From assembly GCF_026210795.1 (NCBI RefSeq), contig NC_089449.1, positions 2,666,001 through 2,730,000 on the forward strand: 64,000 bases of DNA. Direction: 5' to 3'. Positions 1 through 12,037 of this stretch are shown here, piece by piece. The notes under the pieces were generated by a model. It saw only the letters and a program-made list of their open reading frames with translations. It was not told the DNA's origin and ran no database searches. Source of the DNA: Rhizophagus irregularis. Lineage: Eukaryota > Glomeromycota > Glomeromycetes > Glomerales > Glomeraceae. Made by a program: the position numbers and the translations under genes. The first letter of the stretch is position 1. Every line of letters begins with the position of its first letter.

Positions 1-739
1 TCTCATTGAAGTTATCAGATAATTTATTATATTACATTTTCCCTTACAAGAACTTAAAGTGAAGAAGTACGAACGCTTCAGTGTATAGTATATATAGTAC
101 AACACAACCTAATACTTACATCTTGATAACGTGCTAAATCGCTAATAGCTAATTTATAAACATTACTTTGAAAGTAAACAATAATTAATTTTCTTTGCTT
201 TATTCTATCCGTAGAAATTTCTTCAAGGTAGTTTTAACAGACTTCCGAAATATCTAAAAAGTCTATGAATCAGAATGTATCGTTATATCCCTCGTTATGT
301 AAAATCATTTTCATCTAATACACGTTGATAACCGTTCGTTCAGTCATTATATACTTTCGTGTAATAATAAAGTTCCTTGATGTAATTTCACTCTCTTGTT
401 TGTCTCAGACTTATCTCGGAGCCTTACCTTTAAAACCTGCAATAATCCAACTTTTTTTACACCATTACATTAATGTTTCGACATTTATAATCATCATAAA
501 TTCTTAATTCTCCTCCCGATACTCTGATGGAATATATAATTTAACGCGATTCCCCGAGCAATTCCATATTCTACACTTCGGATTTAAAAAATAGGAATGT
601 CCCCCTTGATTTTGTTATTAATAACATAAATCCTTAATTTTGATTAAAAAAACCATATTTTAGCAAAATATTATTCATTTGAAACTATCAAAACAATTAT
701 ACTTCTTTTTTAAAAAGACAAGAATTCAGAAGTGTTACG
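1..739. other. AT-rich stretch without a recognised gene
   Basis: No convincing gene is visible. A 60-codon open frame at 325-507 has biased composition and no recognisable domain. The tract ends at the TATA-like box of the next transcription unit. Confidence 0.5.
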
Positions 740-748
740 TATAAATAG
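740..748 (+). promoter_or_regulatory. TATA-like box upstream of the Myb/SANT-like gene
   Basis: TATAAATAG lies about 290 bp before the ATG at 1036 and about 45 bp before another ATG at 785. The 785-982 open frame (65 codons) would then sit in the leader as an upstream ORF, or be a tiny separate gene. This is inferred from the motif and its spacing only. Confidence 0.4.
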
Positions 749-1035
749 GCGTGAGAACTTGAGCTATCATCAATCCAACTTATTATGAGTTTGATGAGTC
801 ATCGTAAAACATTATACCATGTGACAAAAATTTATAGTTTCACTGCGCCAGAATTTATTTTACTTTTAAAAGTAAATCATCGAGAGGCTTGTATCAACGT
901 TTTTCTTGCGACAAAAAAACTATCATCATTTACCAAAATTTTAATATCATCGGCTATACAAACTTTTTTTCAGATTATTTGATTTATTTCTTTTCTTTTT
1001 TCTTTCAAAAGTTTTAGTAACTAAAATTAAAAAAA

Positions 1036-1497
1036 ATGTCTGAAATTGATTCGAAAAAACGTACCAGAAGTAAAACCAAAAATGATGATGTTTCGTTAAA
1101 TAAACCTCAACCTAAAAAAAGTCGTGGCAAAGCAATTAAAAAAGAAATTAAAGACGAAAACCCGCCTGAATCTGATGCGCCTCCAAGTTTAGAAAATAAT
1201 AACGAAGTTGAAGGTGTCAGCAGTCAAGGTAAATTAAATTGCTTAAAATTGCTTTACGTAATTTTCATTCAGCTTGATTGATGTTTAATTAAAATTTTTT
1301 TAGCACAATCGAAGAAATGGACACCGGAGCAACGGTTACAGTTAATTGAAGCAGTTCTTAAACATGTTAAAGTACCTTGGGACGAAGTAAGTAATGAAGT
1401 TGATGGCGGGAAAAATGGGAAAATGTGCTATGATCAATGGAGAAGAAAAATTGTACCGGGTTTAAAAACCTACATCAACTCTGATCATGAGCATTAG
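1036..1497 (+). CDS. Small Myb/SANT-like DNA-binding protein (2 exons)
   Basis: Exon 1 runs 1036-1228 and exon 2 runs 1304-1497, joined by a 75-nt GT...TTTTTTTAG intron. The spliced product is 128 aa. The first 65 residues are low-complexity, basic and acidic (KKRTRSKTK, KKSRGKAIKKEIK), like a nuclear-localisation tail. The second half, starting KKWTPEQRLQLIEAV and continuing to YDQWRRKIVPGLK, has the W-x-x-E-x-x-x-L helix and the late Trp-Arg-Arg of a Myb/SANT fold. Its role is probably in chromatin or DNA binding; no orthologue can be named. Without the intron the frame stops at 1281, before the Myb-like half. It ends convergently with the Sel1 gene. Confidence 0.72.
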
Positions 1498-1734
1498 GAA
1501 GCAAGAGAATAAAAAAGGAAGTTTGTCATTTTCTTTGTTTTATTTTATCTATCGTAATTATTCTCTTTTTTTTTGTATTTGAATTATTAATTATTATTAC
1601 ACAATAAATTCAAATTTCAATGTATCGATGTTTTTATAAAATTTATAAATAACCTGTACTGAATTTTAAAAATCTTTATTTGGTTAAATATTAATAATAC
1701 AAAAAGAGAAAAGAAAGAAATACAAATAGTTTCA

Positions 1735-3399
1735 TCAATTTAGTGACTTAAACAGGCCATTTGCTTCGTCTGATTCGTTTATTTCTAATTTTTCACCGTC
1801 TTTCAAATTATCTAATTTTTCGAAAAATTCATCACCGCCTTCAATCATCGTGGGTTCAGGAGCTTTGCCATCTTTTTCCAATTCTTTGACAGGAGGTAAT
1901 TTAGTAATCATTTCTATTTTCCTATGAATATATTCAGGTGGTTCAGAACCAATACCGAGCCTTAATAGCGCCATAATATAACCTTGCCTGGCAGATTTTT
2001 TATACCATTGCAATGATTTCTCTTCGTCTTTTTTCACGCCTAATAAACCCTTTTCATATAACTCTCCTAAAGAAAATTGGGCTTGATAATGATCATGTTT
2101 TGCGGCTTTAATATACCAGATTAAAGCTTTTTGTTCGTCAATTCCATCAACTCCACGACCATTTCTGTACATGTCACCAAGCGTAACTTGAGCCATTGAA
2201 TTACCACTTTCTGCTGATCTGGTATACCAATACAAAGCCTTTTCCGAATCTTTTTCTTTTGTACCAAAGCCTTTTTCACATAACTTTGCAAGACAAAATT
2301 GTGAATCTCCAACATAAGTTATAACAGGATTTGCATCTTTATATTCTGCAACTTTAGAATACCATTCAAAAGCCTTTTCATCACTTTTTTCAATCCCTTG
2401 TCCGTTCTCATAAGCATTAGCCAACAACATTTGTGCTCGTGCAAATCCTTTCTCGGCAGCTTCTTTAAATAATTTTACAGCTTCAACTTCATCTTTCTTT
2501 ATACTTTCACCGCTAAGATATAATAATCCGAGATTGAATTTTGCATTGACGTCACCTAAATCAGATGCTTTCCTATAATATTTTGCGGCCTCGTAAACAT
2601 CTTTGGGAATACCAACTCCATTCTGATATAATATTCCTAGAATATTTCCCGAAACGCCATCTCCACATTGATTATGTGCTTTTCTAAATAATTTGATAGA
2701 ATCTTTGAGATTTTGATTCGTTTGTTCTCCAACTAAATACATTATAGCTGAATTTCTCATTGCAACACCATTCCCTTGATCTGCTGCTTTTGTATAATAG
2801 ACAAGTGCTTCTTTTGGGTCATATATTGAACTTTTTTCTTTAGAATAAATATATCCAAGACAAAGATTTCCTTCAACAAGTCCTTGGTCTGAACATTTTT
2901 TAAACCATTCGAGTGCTTTGTTGTCATCTTGTTCAGTTTCAGCTGATTCAATATATTTTGCATACAAAAGACCTAAAATTAATTGAGCACTAGTAACTCC
3001 AAGTTCTGCGAGTTCTTTAATATTATCTACATTTTCCTTAGTAAAATTTTCTTTGGAATTTTTATCTTCGTTTAATTTCTTGAAAAAAATTTCGTAAACG
3101 CCAAGTTTAAATTCATAATTTTCGATTAAATTTGCAATTTCTTCATCCTTAATCCATTCTACCAACTCCTTTCTAGAATTATTTTTATTTGATTTACCAC
3201 AAACAAATTTTATTGAATCACTTTTATTAGAAGAAAGTTTGATACATTTTATTGTGATTTTCTTCGTAACATCGTTAGAAAATTTTTGTAAATCTATAGG
3301 ATTTGAAGCAATTGTAAAATTTGGCAAAAGATCATTTGAAATGTTTTGTGTTTCATAAAATGATGATAAAGTTTTATTAACAGCAGAGCGGGACGACAT
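1735..3399 (-). CDS. Sel1-like repeat (SLR) protein, 554 aa
   Basis: A single-exon gene. After about 120 residues of non-repeat N-terminus come about nine Sel1-like repeats of 36-40 residues (roughly 130-480) with the usual pattern A-x-x-x-L-G-x-x-Y-x-x-G ... A-x-x-W-Y-x-K-A-A-x-x-G, for example AKFNLGLLYLSG, AQVTLGDMYRNG and AQFSLGELYEKG. The C-terminus is acidic. SLR arrays are alpha-solenoid protein-interaction scaffolds, as in Sel1/Hrd3 and Skt5. No kinase domain, signal peptide or TM segment is visible, unlike the kinase-Sel1 gene at 51.5-53.9 kb. A 20-nt poly-A run immediately precedes the ATG on the coding strand. Partner and pathway are unknown; SLR genes are highly expanded in Rhizophagus. 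Confidence 0.9.
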   Translation of the reverse strand: MSSRSAVNKTLSSFYETQNISNDLLPNFTIASNPIDLQKFSNDVTKKITIKCIKLSSNKSDSIKFVCGKSNKNNSRKELVEWIKDEEIANLIENYEFKLGVYEIFFKKLNEDKNSKENFTKENVDNIKELAELGVTSAQLILGLLYAKYIESAETEQDDNKALEWFKKCSDQGLVEGNLCLGYIYSKEKSSIYDPKEALVYYTKAADQGNGVAMRNSAIMYLVGEQTNQNLKDSIKLFRKAHNQCGDGVSGNILGILYQNGVGIPKDVYEAAKYYRKASDLGDVNAKFNLGLLYLSGESIKKDEVEAVKLFKEAAEKGFARAQMLLANAYENGQGIEKSDEKAFEWYSKVAEYKDANPVITYVGDSQFCLAKLCEKGFGTKEKDSEKALYWYTRSAESGNSMAQVTLGDMYRNGRGVDGIDEQKALIWYIKAAKHDHYQAQFSLGELYEKGLLGVKKDEEKSLQWYKKSARQGYIMALLRLGIGSEPPEYIHRKIEMITKLPPVKELEKDGKAPEPTMIEGGDEFFEKLDNLKDGEKLEINESDEANGLFKSLN

Positions 3400-3419
3400 T
3401 TTTTTTTTTTTTTTTTTTT

Positions 3420-4759
3420 TCGTAACGAAGCTTTTACGCCGAATTTATAATAGTCAGGATCTACACGTTATTCTTATATGAAATTATTTAACGGTAAGAT
3501 GCGGTAAATATAGGAATTTTTTTTTTTTATTATTTTAAAAAAAGAAATTACTCATTGTTCATAGCATTGAATGTTGAATGCCAAAATGATCGTTATAAAA
3601 GAAAACTTTGTTTATAGTGTTACATTCTACATTGCATTTAGGCGTCATTGATTTTGATCACCTGAATACAGTGTGTTACTTTTAGATGTTACAATTTCAC
3701 GTGACCAGAACTAAACTAGTTTTTCAAAATTTAGATGAAACTGTCGGAATTAAAATCGCGGCTATCAAATCACATTTTTTATCTAAATCACACCATACTT
3801 TTTGGGTCGCACCATGAAATTCTGGATATCTTAATGTTATTGTAACAATATTTTATATAGCTGTGAATAATCAAACGAATATATGCATGCTAATAAAATT
3901 AAATTATATTTGTGAGACAGGATAAGGATAGTACATTTTGACCATTTCTTTTTCGTAGAAAAATTAGTATTTTTTTAACCAACTTTTTCCTGTTAACAAT
4001 TTACAATTGGTGATCATTACGTTGATCATAGAACCATTCATACCTACTGTATTGTTCGGATCTGATGCCACAGATCTACAATTAAGCATTGTACAGTACG
4101 ACACAAGCCCATGAAAAATAGATGTCCGAAAAAGTGTCCAATTGGACACACTGACATTTTGGTTAGAACCTTCCCGGATATTACCTTTTCAAGGGGAAGA
4201 GGATACAAATGACCTGGTTTGCTTTTATTTCTCTGGATATAGTACTATTGTGATTACAAATTCAGTAATACACATTGTAAGGTTTACTATATTAAGTCTT
4301 TAAGCTCGGGAATTAATATTTTTACTTGTGCAAAAGCAAAAATTGTATTACGGTAGTTATATCAACAAATCCCTTAGATAATTGATTATATTTATACTCC
4401 TCTATTTGCTGACAAAATATCTTAAAAATATTCGTCATTCCCAAAGTATTAAATATTATGAGTACTTATAAGTTCATAAAATTATTTCAATTTTTCATTT
4501 TTAAACTTTTTTAATTTTTTCCACTTTTTGACTTTAACTCGTTACTCGATCTTTATTTTTGTACTTAGCACTATCCACAATTAAAATATGTTATATAAAA
4601 ATAAAACATGTGCGTTCTAGTATTTGGACAGTCTAATAAGTTCTACAACCACCAAAGTATTGTATTAAAATATAATTCGTTCCATTCTGCAATCTTAGAC
4701 TAAAACTCTAATAAAGTAATGTATTATTCTACAATCTTAGACGAATATTAATACAAAGG
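3420..4759. other. Intergenic AT-rich stretch
   Basis: Upstream flank of the Sel1 gene. Open frames here, such as 3964-4149 on the minus strand, lack coding character. No repeats or RNA genes were recognised. Confidence 0.5.
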
Positions 4760-5880
4760 TATTAAACAAGATGTTCCAGAATTCGTTAATATTCCTGAAA
4801 TTGATCCATCTTTAATTCTGCGATTAGTTTTGATACGTGATAATGAGAATAAAGAAATTGGAAGAACAATCCAAACAAGAATCATTTTCAGTAAAATGAT
4901 ACCATGAAACTGTTATGACTTTTAGTCAATTGATACAAGAAGAAATTTGGTTCTTAATTTTTCTTTCATCACATCATTGGAGATGGAATGAGTAAATTGG
5001 TTTTAATTTTTGATTTCATAAATTATTTAATAATCCTGATTCCAATTCAAACAGGAGGAAATTGGATTTCATCATCAAAAATCCTATGATTCCAGCACCG
5101 ATCGATTTATCATTTCTTGAACGAGTTAAAAACTTATTCAGAGAAGCTGTATTGGCTGGTGAAGTTCGCGTACTTGATACCACCTCTTTAAAACTAGTGA
5201 TCCCATTCTCGTTAAAGATACATACTCATTCTAAGCGTATGAAATTATTCTGCATTCAGTGATTCATACAGCCGATAAACCACTATTTGGAGACTACCTG
5301 GCACAATTTACGTGTGATTTTAAGAAAACCGCATTATAGTCACATGATTTTTCAAAAATGGTCTAAAATAAAATTAAATTAATTGAGAACATTATCTCTA
5401 TTTCTAAAATAAATACCATGCTCCATATTATTTGTGTATATACATATATATATTATAATAAAGAAAATTATGTAATGTAAAGGCACAAATAAATTAAAGT
5501 TACACCTTTAATTACATGGGAAAAATGGGAAAATGATATTAGGCTAGATTAGTGGGCATATGAAATTTCATAATCCAATCGGTTGGTCACTTGCTATGGT
5601 GATGATCCCCATTTATTGAATGCAGAGGAAATATTGAAAAAGGTAAACTATCTCGAAATGGCATCGACGCAACAATGTGCATCATCACCAGTTTCGATGG
5701 AAGCGATATGGGGAGCCTTTGATTAGTAAATCTATCGATGAGAACTACGATCTTTGGCACATGGCAAAAAAGCGGAGAATCGAATTTGCATAAAGCATGT
5801 AAAGAATTTGGAAAGAATTTGATGGATATTTTAATTATGTATTTTTAAAAACACACGATTTATTTATTTGATATATTTAA
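4760..5880 (+). pseudogene. Decayed, unrecognised coding remnant(s)
   Basis: Several plus-strand pieces keep protein-like composition but are cut by stops and frameshifts: a piece near 4760-4900 reading about LRLVLIRDNENKEIGRT, one at 5062-5262 reading about FLERVKNLFREAVLAGEV, and a short piece near 5260-5330. The segment 5570-5820 is similar in texture. I cannot assign a family; a decayed transposon gene or a dead expanded-family gene are both possible. Confidence 0.3.
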
Positions 5881-6589
5881 TACATGTTTTAAATAAATTA
5901 AATAAATGAGTGCGATTTGGTTGACAAGTTATTATTTTATTCAAGTGAGTCCGAAAATCCTCATAAAATCGGAATGATCTTAAATGAAAAAGCAATAACT
6001 AAGAAGTTTTTCAGTATATGATCTGCTTTTTTATTTGTTATATTTGATATCTGTTTAGTACTAAAAGATATATATTTACGGAAATGGAGCATGCAAGGTG
6101 ATCTATCGACTCTATCGTGTAAGAACAAAGAACGTACATAAATCATCGTCAATCCAATAATAAATTTTAATTCTCAAAAAATTCTCTTAATATGTACAAT
6201 ATATGTACAATATATGTACATTAGAGCATTAAAAGTCACTGGCAGTATGACTAAATATTCATGATTGAATAATGAAAACGTCCGATGAAGTCTTGAGAGT
6301 GCTAAGGTATGGGAGTTGTGTGGAATTATGAGTGGGTTGTGAAGTCTCGTTATGGGATATGTAGTAGTTTCTATTTCTTTTTTAATAAAAGCGAAATGAC
6401 ACTAATAGTTTCATAATTTTTAAGTGAATTTCTAGCTAATTTCACAAAAGCAATGAAATTATTTGTAATTGATATTGTTTCAAATTGATAACTAATTGAT
6501 AACTACAAAAAAAGTAATTGTTATTGGACAAAAGACCTCAGTTATTGGCTTATTGAAAATGTAATAATTTATTTTCCTGAACTAAGAAT

Positions 6590-6838
6590 AATAAAGAATT
6601 CTGTAATTTCTTATTTTAAGAAAAAGGAAACAGGAATAAATATATAAAGTATATCTATAATCAAATTTTTCATCACCAATAAAATTTATTTCATTGATAA
6701 GTGTTAATATATGTTCTTTCAGTATGGATATATTATGATAAAGTAACCAGACTTCCTAAGGGAGATGTAACATTGACTTATGAGTATGCCGACTCAATAG
6801 CAGCTGCAATAAAGTATTTCAATGAAAAAGTTCCTTGA
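6590..6838 (+). pseudogene. Orphan RRM remnant, FUS/TAF15-like
   Basis: After a good 3' splice site (TTCTTTCAG at about 6721), the frame 6722-6838 reads IYYDKVTRLPKGDVTLTYE and then AAIKYFNEKVP before a stop. This is the second half of an RRM of the FUS/EWS/TAF15/cabeza type, where the family has Y-T-D-x-x-T-G-x-x-K-G-x-A-x-V-x-x and A-I-x-W-F. About 100 bp upstream, at about 6618, a short KKKETG stretch resembles the preceding loop of the same fold. No first half, RGG region or zinc finger is visible nearby, so I call a gene relic. Confidence 0.5.
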
Positions 6839-6839
6839 T

Positions 6840-7751
6840 CAGGTTCAGGCTTATTGCTTTTAATATAATATAAATTTGCATTAATAAAAAAATTTTTCTA
6901 GTTTTTTAATATATTGTTTTCTTAGAATCAAATCAAGAGGCGTGAAATTTTGTTTTTCTCATAAATATAAAAAATATGTATAAATTTCAAATATTAAATG
7001 TTAGGAGCACATTGATTTTTTTTTACTACTACTCAATTATTTCAATGTTATAAAATCAATCGAATTCTAACAAGTTAAAAATCTTGTAGATCCATTGAAA
7101 AGCCACCGAAATGGCGCAGTAATCTATATAGATTTGTTTGTCTAAATCATTTTTCGCCAATTTATTTAATTATTCTTACATATATTAATTTACAACATAA
7201 CCCAAATAAAATACTTACCTTTATAAAAGGTAATTATGAATCTTAAAAGAAATAAACTGATAAATAATTTTTTTCTTCTAAATTCTAAACCTATTTATAA
7301 ATGAGAGTTCAATATTAGTTATCGAAAACAAAATGATGATTATAAAAAATTTTTTAATAAAAAAAAAATACCTCTTTGATTGGAAATTCTAAATTTTTGT
7401 TTTGCAAAAAAATATTATCACTATATAGCAACTGCTCGTAATATCTGCCCCCACTGATAATACTCCTACAAAATACCCAGGTCTAATATAAAAAGTTTTA
7501 ATTTCTTAAAAGTGCTTAATTCTGACGGGTATCATGTGCAGTGCAATATATACAATATTGCAAAAGGTTCAATTTATCCAATTTCATTATATATTAACAG
7601 CTTAATAAATCTTTCTATTTTTTTTTTATAATTATTAGCCTTGCACTCCTTTTTCTATAATAAAAAAATTAAATTTCTAATAATTAATAATGTCCAAATC
7701 TAAGAAAGTTTCGGTAATGTTAATAAAAAGTTTCTGCAGGCAAATATAATT
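6840..7751. other. 3' flank of EAF3, no gene seen
   Basis: AT-rich sequence with poly-A/T runs. No coding signal was found on either strand. Confidence 0.5.
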
Positions 7752-9213
7752 TCATATATTAATTTCTTCATATTCCTTAATAAAGTATTTGCTTCGATTC
7801 TCGTTCAAGAAACTATTAATTAAAAAAAAAATTGTTAATAAATAATATTTTTTTTTCTTTCCTTCGTAAATTATAAATGAAAACATTTACTTTAAGAATT
7901 CTGATAAGTGAACTTTCAAGACGTTTATAGTCTCCAAGCTAAGGAATGTATTTGCCATTAACAATGGAAACTCAACTATAAAATGAAATCAACTTACTTA
8001 ATTTATAAATTCTAAAGAATTATATATTATACGCGATTTAATTAAAAATCTTACCGAATAATCTCAGAAGATGCTCAGCACCGAAAATCTGAGAGTTATC
8101 CAAATGTTCGTAATTTAGCCGTGTGGCTCTATACTGTTTTCTCTCATTTTTATAAAGTAACCGAGTACCTACGCATTTATTGAAATAAAAATGCAGACCG
8201 TTGATAACTTCCTGTTCGATTCCATCATCGCTAATTAATGAAATTAAATTTTGTATTAGATAAATAAGCAAATTAGATAATAAATAACTTTCTAATTATC
8301 TTACGAATTTTCAATTTTCTTAGAAACCATTCGATTTTTACGATAATCCTCTATGATATCTGTAACAGTTGGCTTCCGTGGCAAAGGTACTAACTAATAA
8401 AAAAAAAAATCAAAAAAGAAGACAACAAAAATATATATATATATATATATATAAATAGAAAATTTTTTACCAACTGATGTGTGTGAATGTTTTGCCAATC
8501 ACGGAACAAAATAGCTCTAAGAGGTTCAGGAACTGTTATAATCTCCTTCGGCTTTGGTTTTTTGACAACTACTTCCTATTATCCATTATAAATGTATATA
8601 GGAAAAATATTCATTTAAACATATTTTTGAAATTATAAAAATTGAAAAATTCTAAAAAAGTACATACCTTTTCCTTTGGAGTCGGTTCTCTTTTCCTTTT
8701 TCTTGTTTTTTCTGTAGGTGAATCATTAATAGTTCTTTTCATTGCGGGCTTTAGCTTCTTTAGAGATCTTGACATTTGTTTATATTTCTCCAAATTTGCT
8801 TCATTACATTTTAATAATCTTGATTCATCTACCCATTCGTCCCACCTATATAAAAAAATAATCACCAATTTTCATATTAAAATCATTTAATTGAGTGTAT
8901 TTAACAAAAATCAAAATACTTAATTATATAAAAAATAACATACGAAGACTTCCATCCCGCATAATGTATATGATAATGTGGGCCTATTGAACCTGTTTTT
9001 GGGTGTCTATTTGGTTCAACATAATATTTGGTATCTACTATCTAATGAGTTTATATATTGAATTTTATAGTTTTTTTTTTCAATTAATAAGTTCTTATAA
9101 AGTTTATTAAAAGACTTTATAAACTATAAAACCTTTGCTTCGTAAATGACCTTCCCATGATAGCAGAAAACTTTCTCACCGTCTCGATAGAGAAAACCAT
9201 TATCTTTCGACAT
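7752..9213 (-). CDS. EAF3: Chromatin protein EAF3/MRG15 (chromodomain plus MRG domain), 8 exons
   Basis: Exon 1 starts at the ATG at 9213 (to 9133); exon 8 is 7812-7752. The spliced product is about 290 aa. The N-terminal chromo barrel reads GEKVFCYHGKVIYEAK, then YHIHYAGWKSSWDEWV and ESRLLK, with the aromatic residues expected of a methyl-lysine cage. A basic linker (EKTRKRKREPTPKEK) follows. The MRG domain includes FRDWQNIHTHQL, LVPLPRKPTVTDI, GLHFYFNKCVGTRLLY, IFGAEHLLRLF, VEFPLL and the end LNENRSKYF. In other fungi Eaf3 recruits the NuA4 acetyltransferase and the Rpd3S deacetylase to H3K36-methylated chromatin. All introns are short with GT-AG ends; exon phases fit end to end. The length is slightly below human MRG15. 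Confidence 0.92.
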
Positions 9214-11504
9214 AATTTTTTTTTTAAAAAAAAAACTCAGGAAAGGAAAAACAATAAATAAAGTTTAGGAATAGGCTGTATTGGGTTGAGTTGATTAAAA
9301 AACTATAAAATACATACGTATGGTCACACAAACATATATTTATATAATCATGTGATTATTACGTATCAATTTAATATAACCTTTTAAGCCGGAATTATTA
9401 TTAGAAATTTAAAAATAGTTATGATTTTATACTTTCTTACATAATTACTTACTTGGAGTGTATTTTTTTTATCTGAATTCTTTACCATTGTTGACTATTG
9501 ACAAATAATATTTCCATATTTTCATGATTATGATTATTATTTACATGTATATTTACGTGATTTTGATCCGAGGCGCTCAAATTTTTTAAAAAAAAAGAAA
9601 CCAAAAATTAAATAAATTAAGTTGAAACAGAAAATAAAAATTAAAAATTTGAAAAAAATTACTTAAAATTATAAGGTTTCAGTTATAAATGTATATACAG
9701 TATATATATATATATTATATATATATACTGTATATATAGAAAATTTAACAACTATACTAGACTAATACTTCTAACCAAGAAAGAAAACTTTATCATGACC
9801 AGCTCCTATTTTTTCATATAAATTTTTAATCATTGCCTTCTAATATATATGCTTTTACTAGTACATAATATGGTTAATTGTTTAAATATAATACAAATAA
9901 ATATGCTATTAGATTTAAAAAAATAAGAAAATACTTCCTAAATTTTTAGTAGAATTTTTAGTTTACACAATGTGTAAATTTATTGAAAATCATCCAAGTC
10001 ATTCCAAATTTGGGTAATATATAAATAAGGGTTAGACACCATGCTAAAATAAAATTCAGGTTAATTATTCACCCGGATCACTACCATCATAAAACGTGAA
10101 TATACAAGAATTTACTTCTTACAAAAAAGTAATGAAATAGAACGCAAGTCATAATCAGTCATAATCATCTTAAAATATTTAAGATATTTTTAAAACCATT
10201 CCGTAATTTTATCAACAGATGATGCTTGTTAAAAAAGATGAAAAAGTTAAAAATAGTAGCTATGATATAATTTCACTGTATTTCACTGTTACACGAATCA
10301 GCCTTGATCTCGGTTCCTGCCTGTCAGCCTCATCAAATATTCCCGTAAATGGTTTTCTTGGAAGATTCGATTGCGACATTACTTACGGTAATTCAATAGA
10401 TTGAAGTACAGTATATAGATCAGCATAGTTCACCCTTTCTATAGAGAATTTATAATTCTAGTTCATTATATGCCAGTACTAATTATTTATAGCGAATTTA
10501 CAATTAAAAAATTCGTTATACCCTTTTAGTTCTCTACAAAAAAAACTTGTTATGGTAAGAGAGAATTGTATTACCTTACATAAGTTCTTTTAATTAATTT
10601 CCTCCTTTAGATAAAGTTCAAAAGTACAGAAATGCTTAATAATGGTATGGTATTACACGTCCGATAATGAATCGGATCATCGCATATAGTCATATTCCAC
10701 ATTTAGGTATAATTATCAAATTTTACACATGCTCCCTCTTATATAATACCCCGCGAGTATTATATAATTTTCAAATCAGACAATACTTCCAGATTGTATT
10801 AACGTTACTTCCTATAATAATGATTACTTTAACTACTACAAGAGTCGCCCGTTATAACGACATATTATTGTATGACATACCATTTTTGGATTACTTTGAT
10901 GTCGTTATATTTTAATAGCTCGAAGGATAGTTGTTTGTAGTTCAGTGACATTTCAACCGCCATATTTACTTTAGGTTGTTTGAGTAGACTTTTTAAGTTT
11001 ATCCACATCTCTTCCCATAACATTAACTCAAAAATTGCTAGACAGGCTTATAGTATCATGTCTTTAGAAAAAATATTACCAAAAAGTTCTAAGAAACACA
11101 TGAATTATTGTTTTTAACGTAGTGTTATTAATTGATAGTATAACGATAACATTGAATTTTCAATTTAGACGGGTAAAAATGTAATTAATACCACGAAAAA
11201 CTGGATCGATAGTTTGAAAAGTGATGAAAATTGGATCCGCGGTTTTCGCAGTGACATTGGTTTAAATTTTTGCAGCATCCGAACATCTTTTATCAATTAT
11301 ATATAAGAGAGCATATGGTTTCATAGGTTGCGCACCAAACTTTTATGAATAATGTGCGCTCTACGCGTATAAATTTCCAACACTACTAGTTACAAAATTC
11401 GTTACATCCGAAAAAATAGTGTATGTTGAACCACAGTATCTTCGCGATCCAAGTTATGAGCGATATATTCTTTTATGAAAGTTATCAAAAAAGGATGGGG
11501 AAAT
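9214..11504. other. Gene-poor stretch with an AT palindrome
   Basis: No firm gene. A perfect AT-rich palindrome lies at about 9692-9738. A 39-codon minus-strand frame at 10260-10379 (starting MSQSNLPRKPFTGIFDEAD) has good composition but no family match and no supporting exons. Other open frames look random. Confidence 0.45.
9692..9738. repeat. Perfect AT-rich palindrome (hairpin/cruciform)
   Basis: TATATACAG followed by (TA)n, a two-base turn, (AT)n and CTGTATATA. The two arms are exact reverse complements over about 20 bp including the CAG/CTG anchors. Confidence 0.7.
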
Positions 11505-12037
11505 TGAAATTTTTAGGTAGATCGGTTCACGTAATTCCGTTGATATCCTACGTGGATCTACGTAGAATTTTGTGGATCAACGTCGAAAATACCATGTGTT
11601 TCGTCACAGGATATTTGGAAAATATTGGAACTATTCAGATTTCCACATAATTCCTCAATATTTGGTGTGGATTTCCATGTGGATTTCCATGTGGACTGAT
11701 GAATATGGTTATTGAACTAAAATGTTAATCATATTAAGAACGTGTTTTTGTGGAATTGCCCAAATGCTCTGCAAGTGTATGCAAATGATCCATGGCATGA
11801 ATTTTCCTTTAGAGGATATATTTATTTGTCAACGACATTAGGAAATTTTTTCATCCACTAAAAATCCACATGGAAATCCACATGGAAATATGTGGAAATC
11901 AGAATAGTTCTAATATATTCCAAATACCCTGTGTGCATCCGCGTAGGAGCGTAGGATATATGGGAATGTATGGAATTCCACATATTTCCGAACTAACCCA
12001 TGTGGAATTACATGGATCGATCTACCTAAAAATTTCA
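11505..12037. mobile_element. Foldback (long inverted repeat) element, about 533 bp
   Basis: The ends are exact inverted copies for 20 bp (TGAAATTTTTAGGTAGATCG and its complement). The similarity continues imperfectly for about 180-200 bp inward on each arm, with shared blocks GTAATTCC, ATATCCTACG, AACTATTC, GATTTCCACAT and TGGATTTCCATGTGGA, around a central loop of about 150 bp. No transposase frame is present, so it would be a non-autonomous foldback/MITE-type element. I saw no clear target-site duplication. Confidence 0.7.

Noticed and set aside
10260-10379. 39-codon minus-strand frame with good composition
   Set aside because: No family match, no clear partner exon and antisense to another open frame; recorded but not annotated as a gene.
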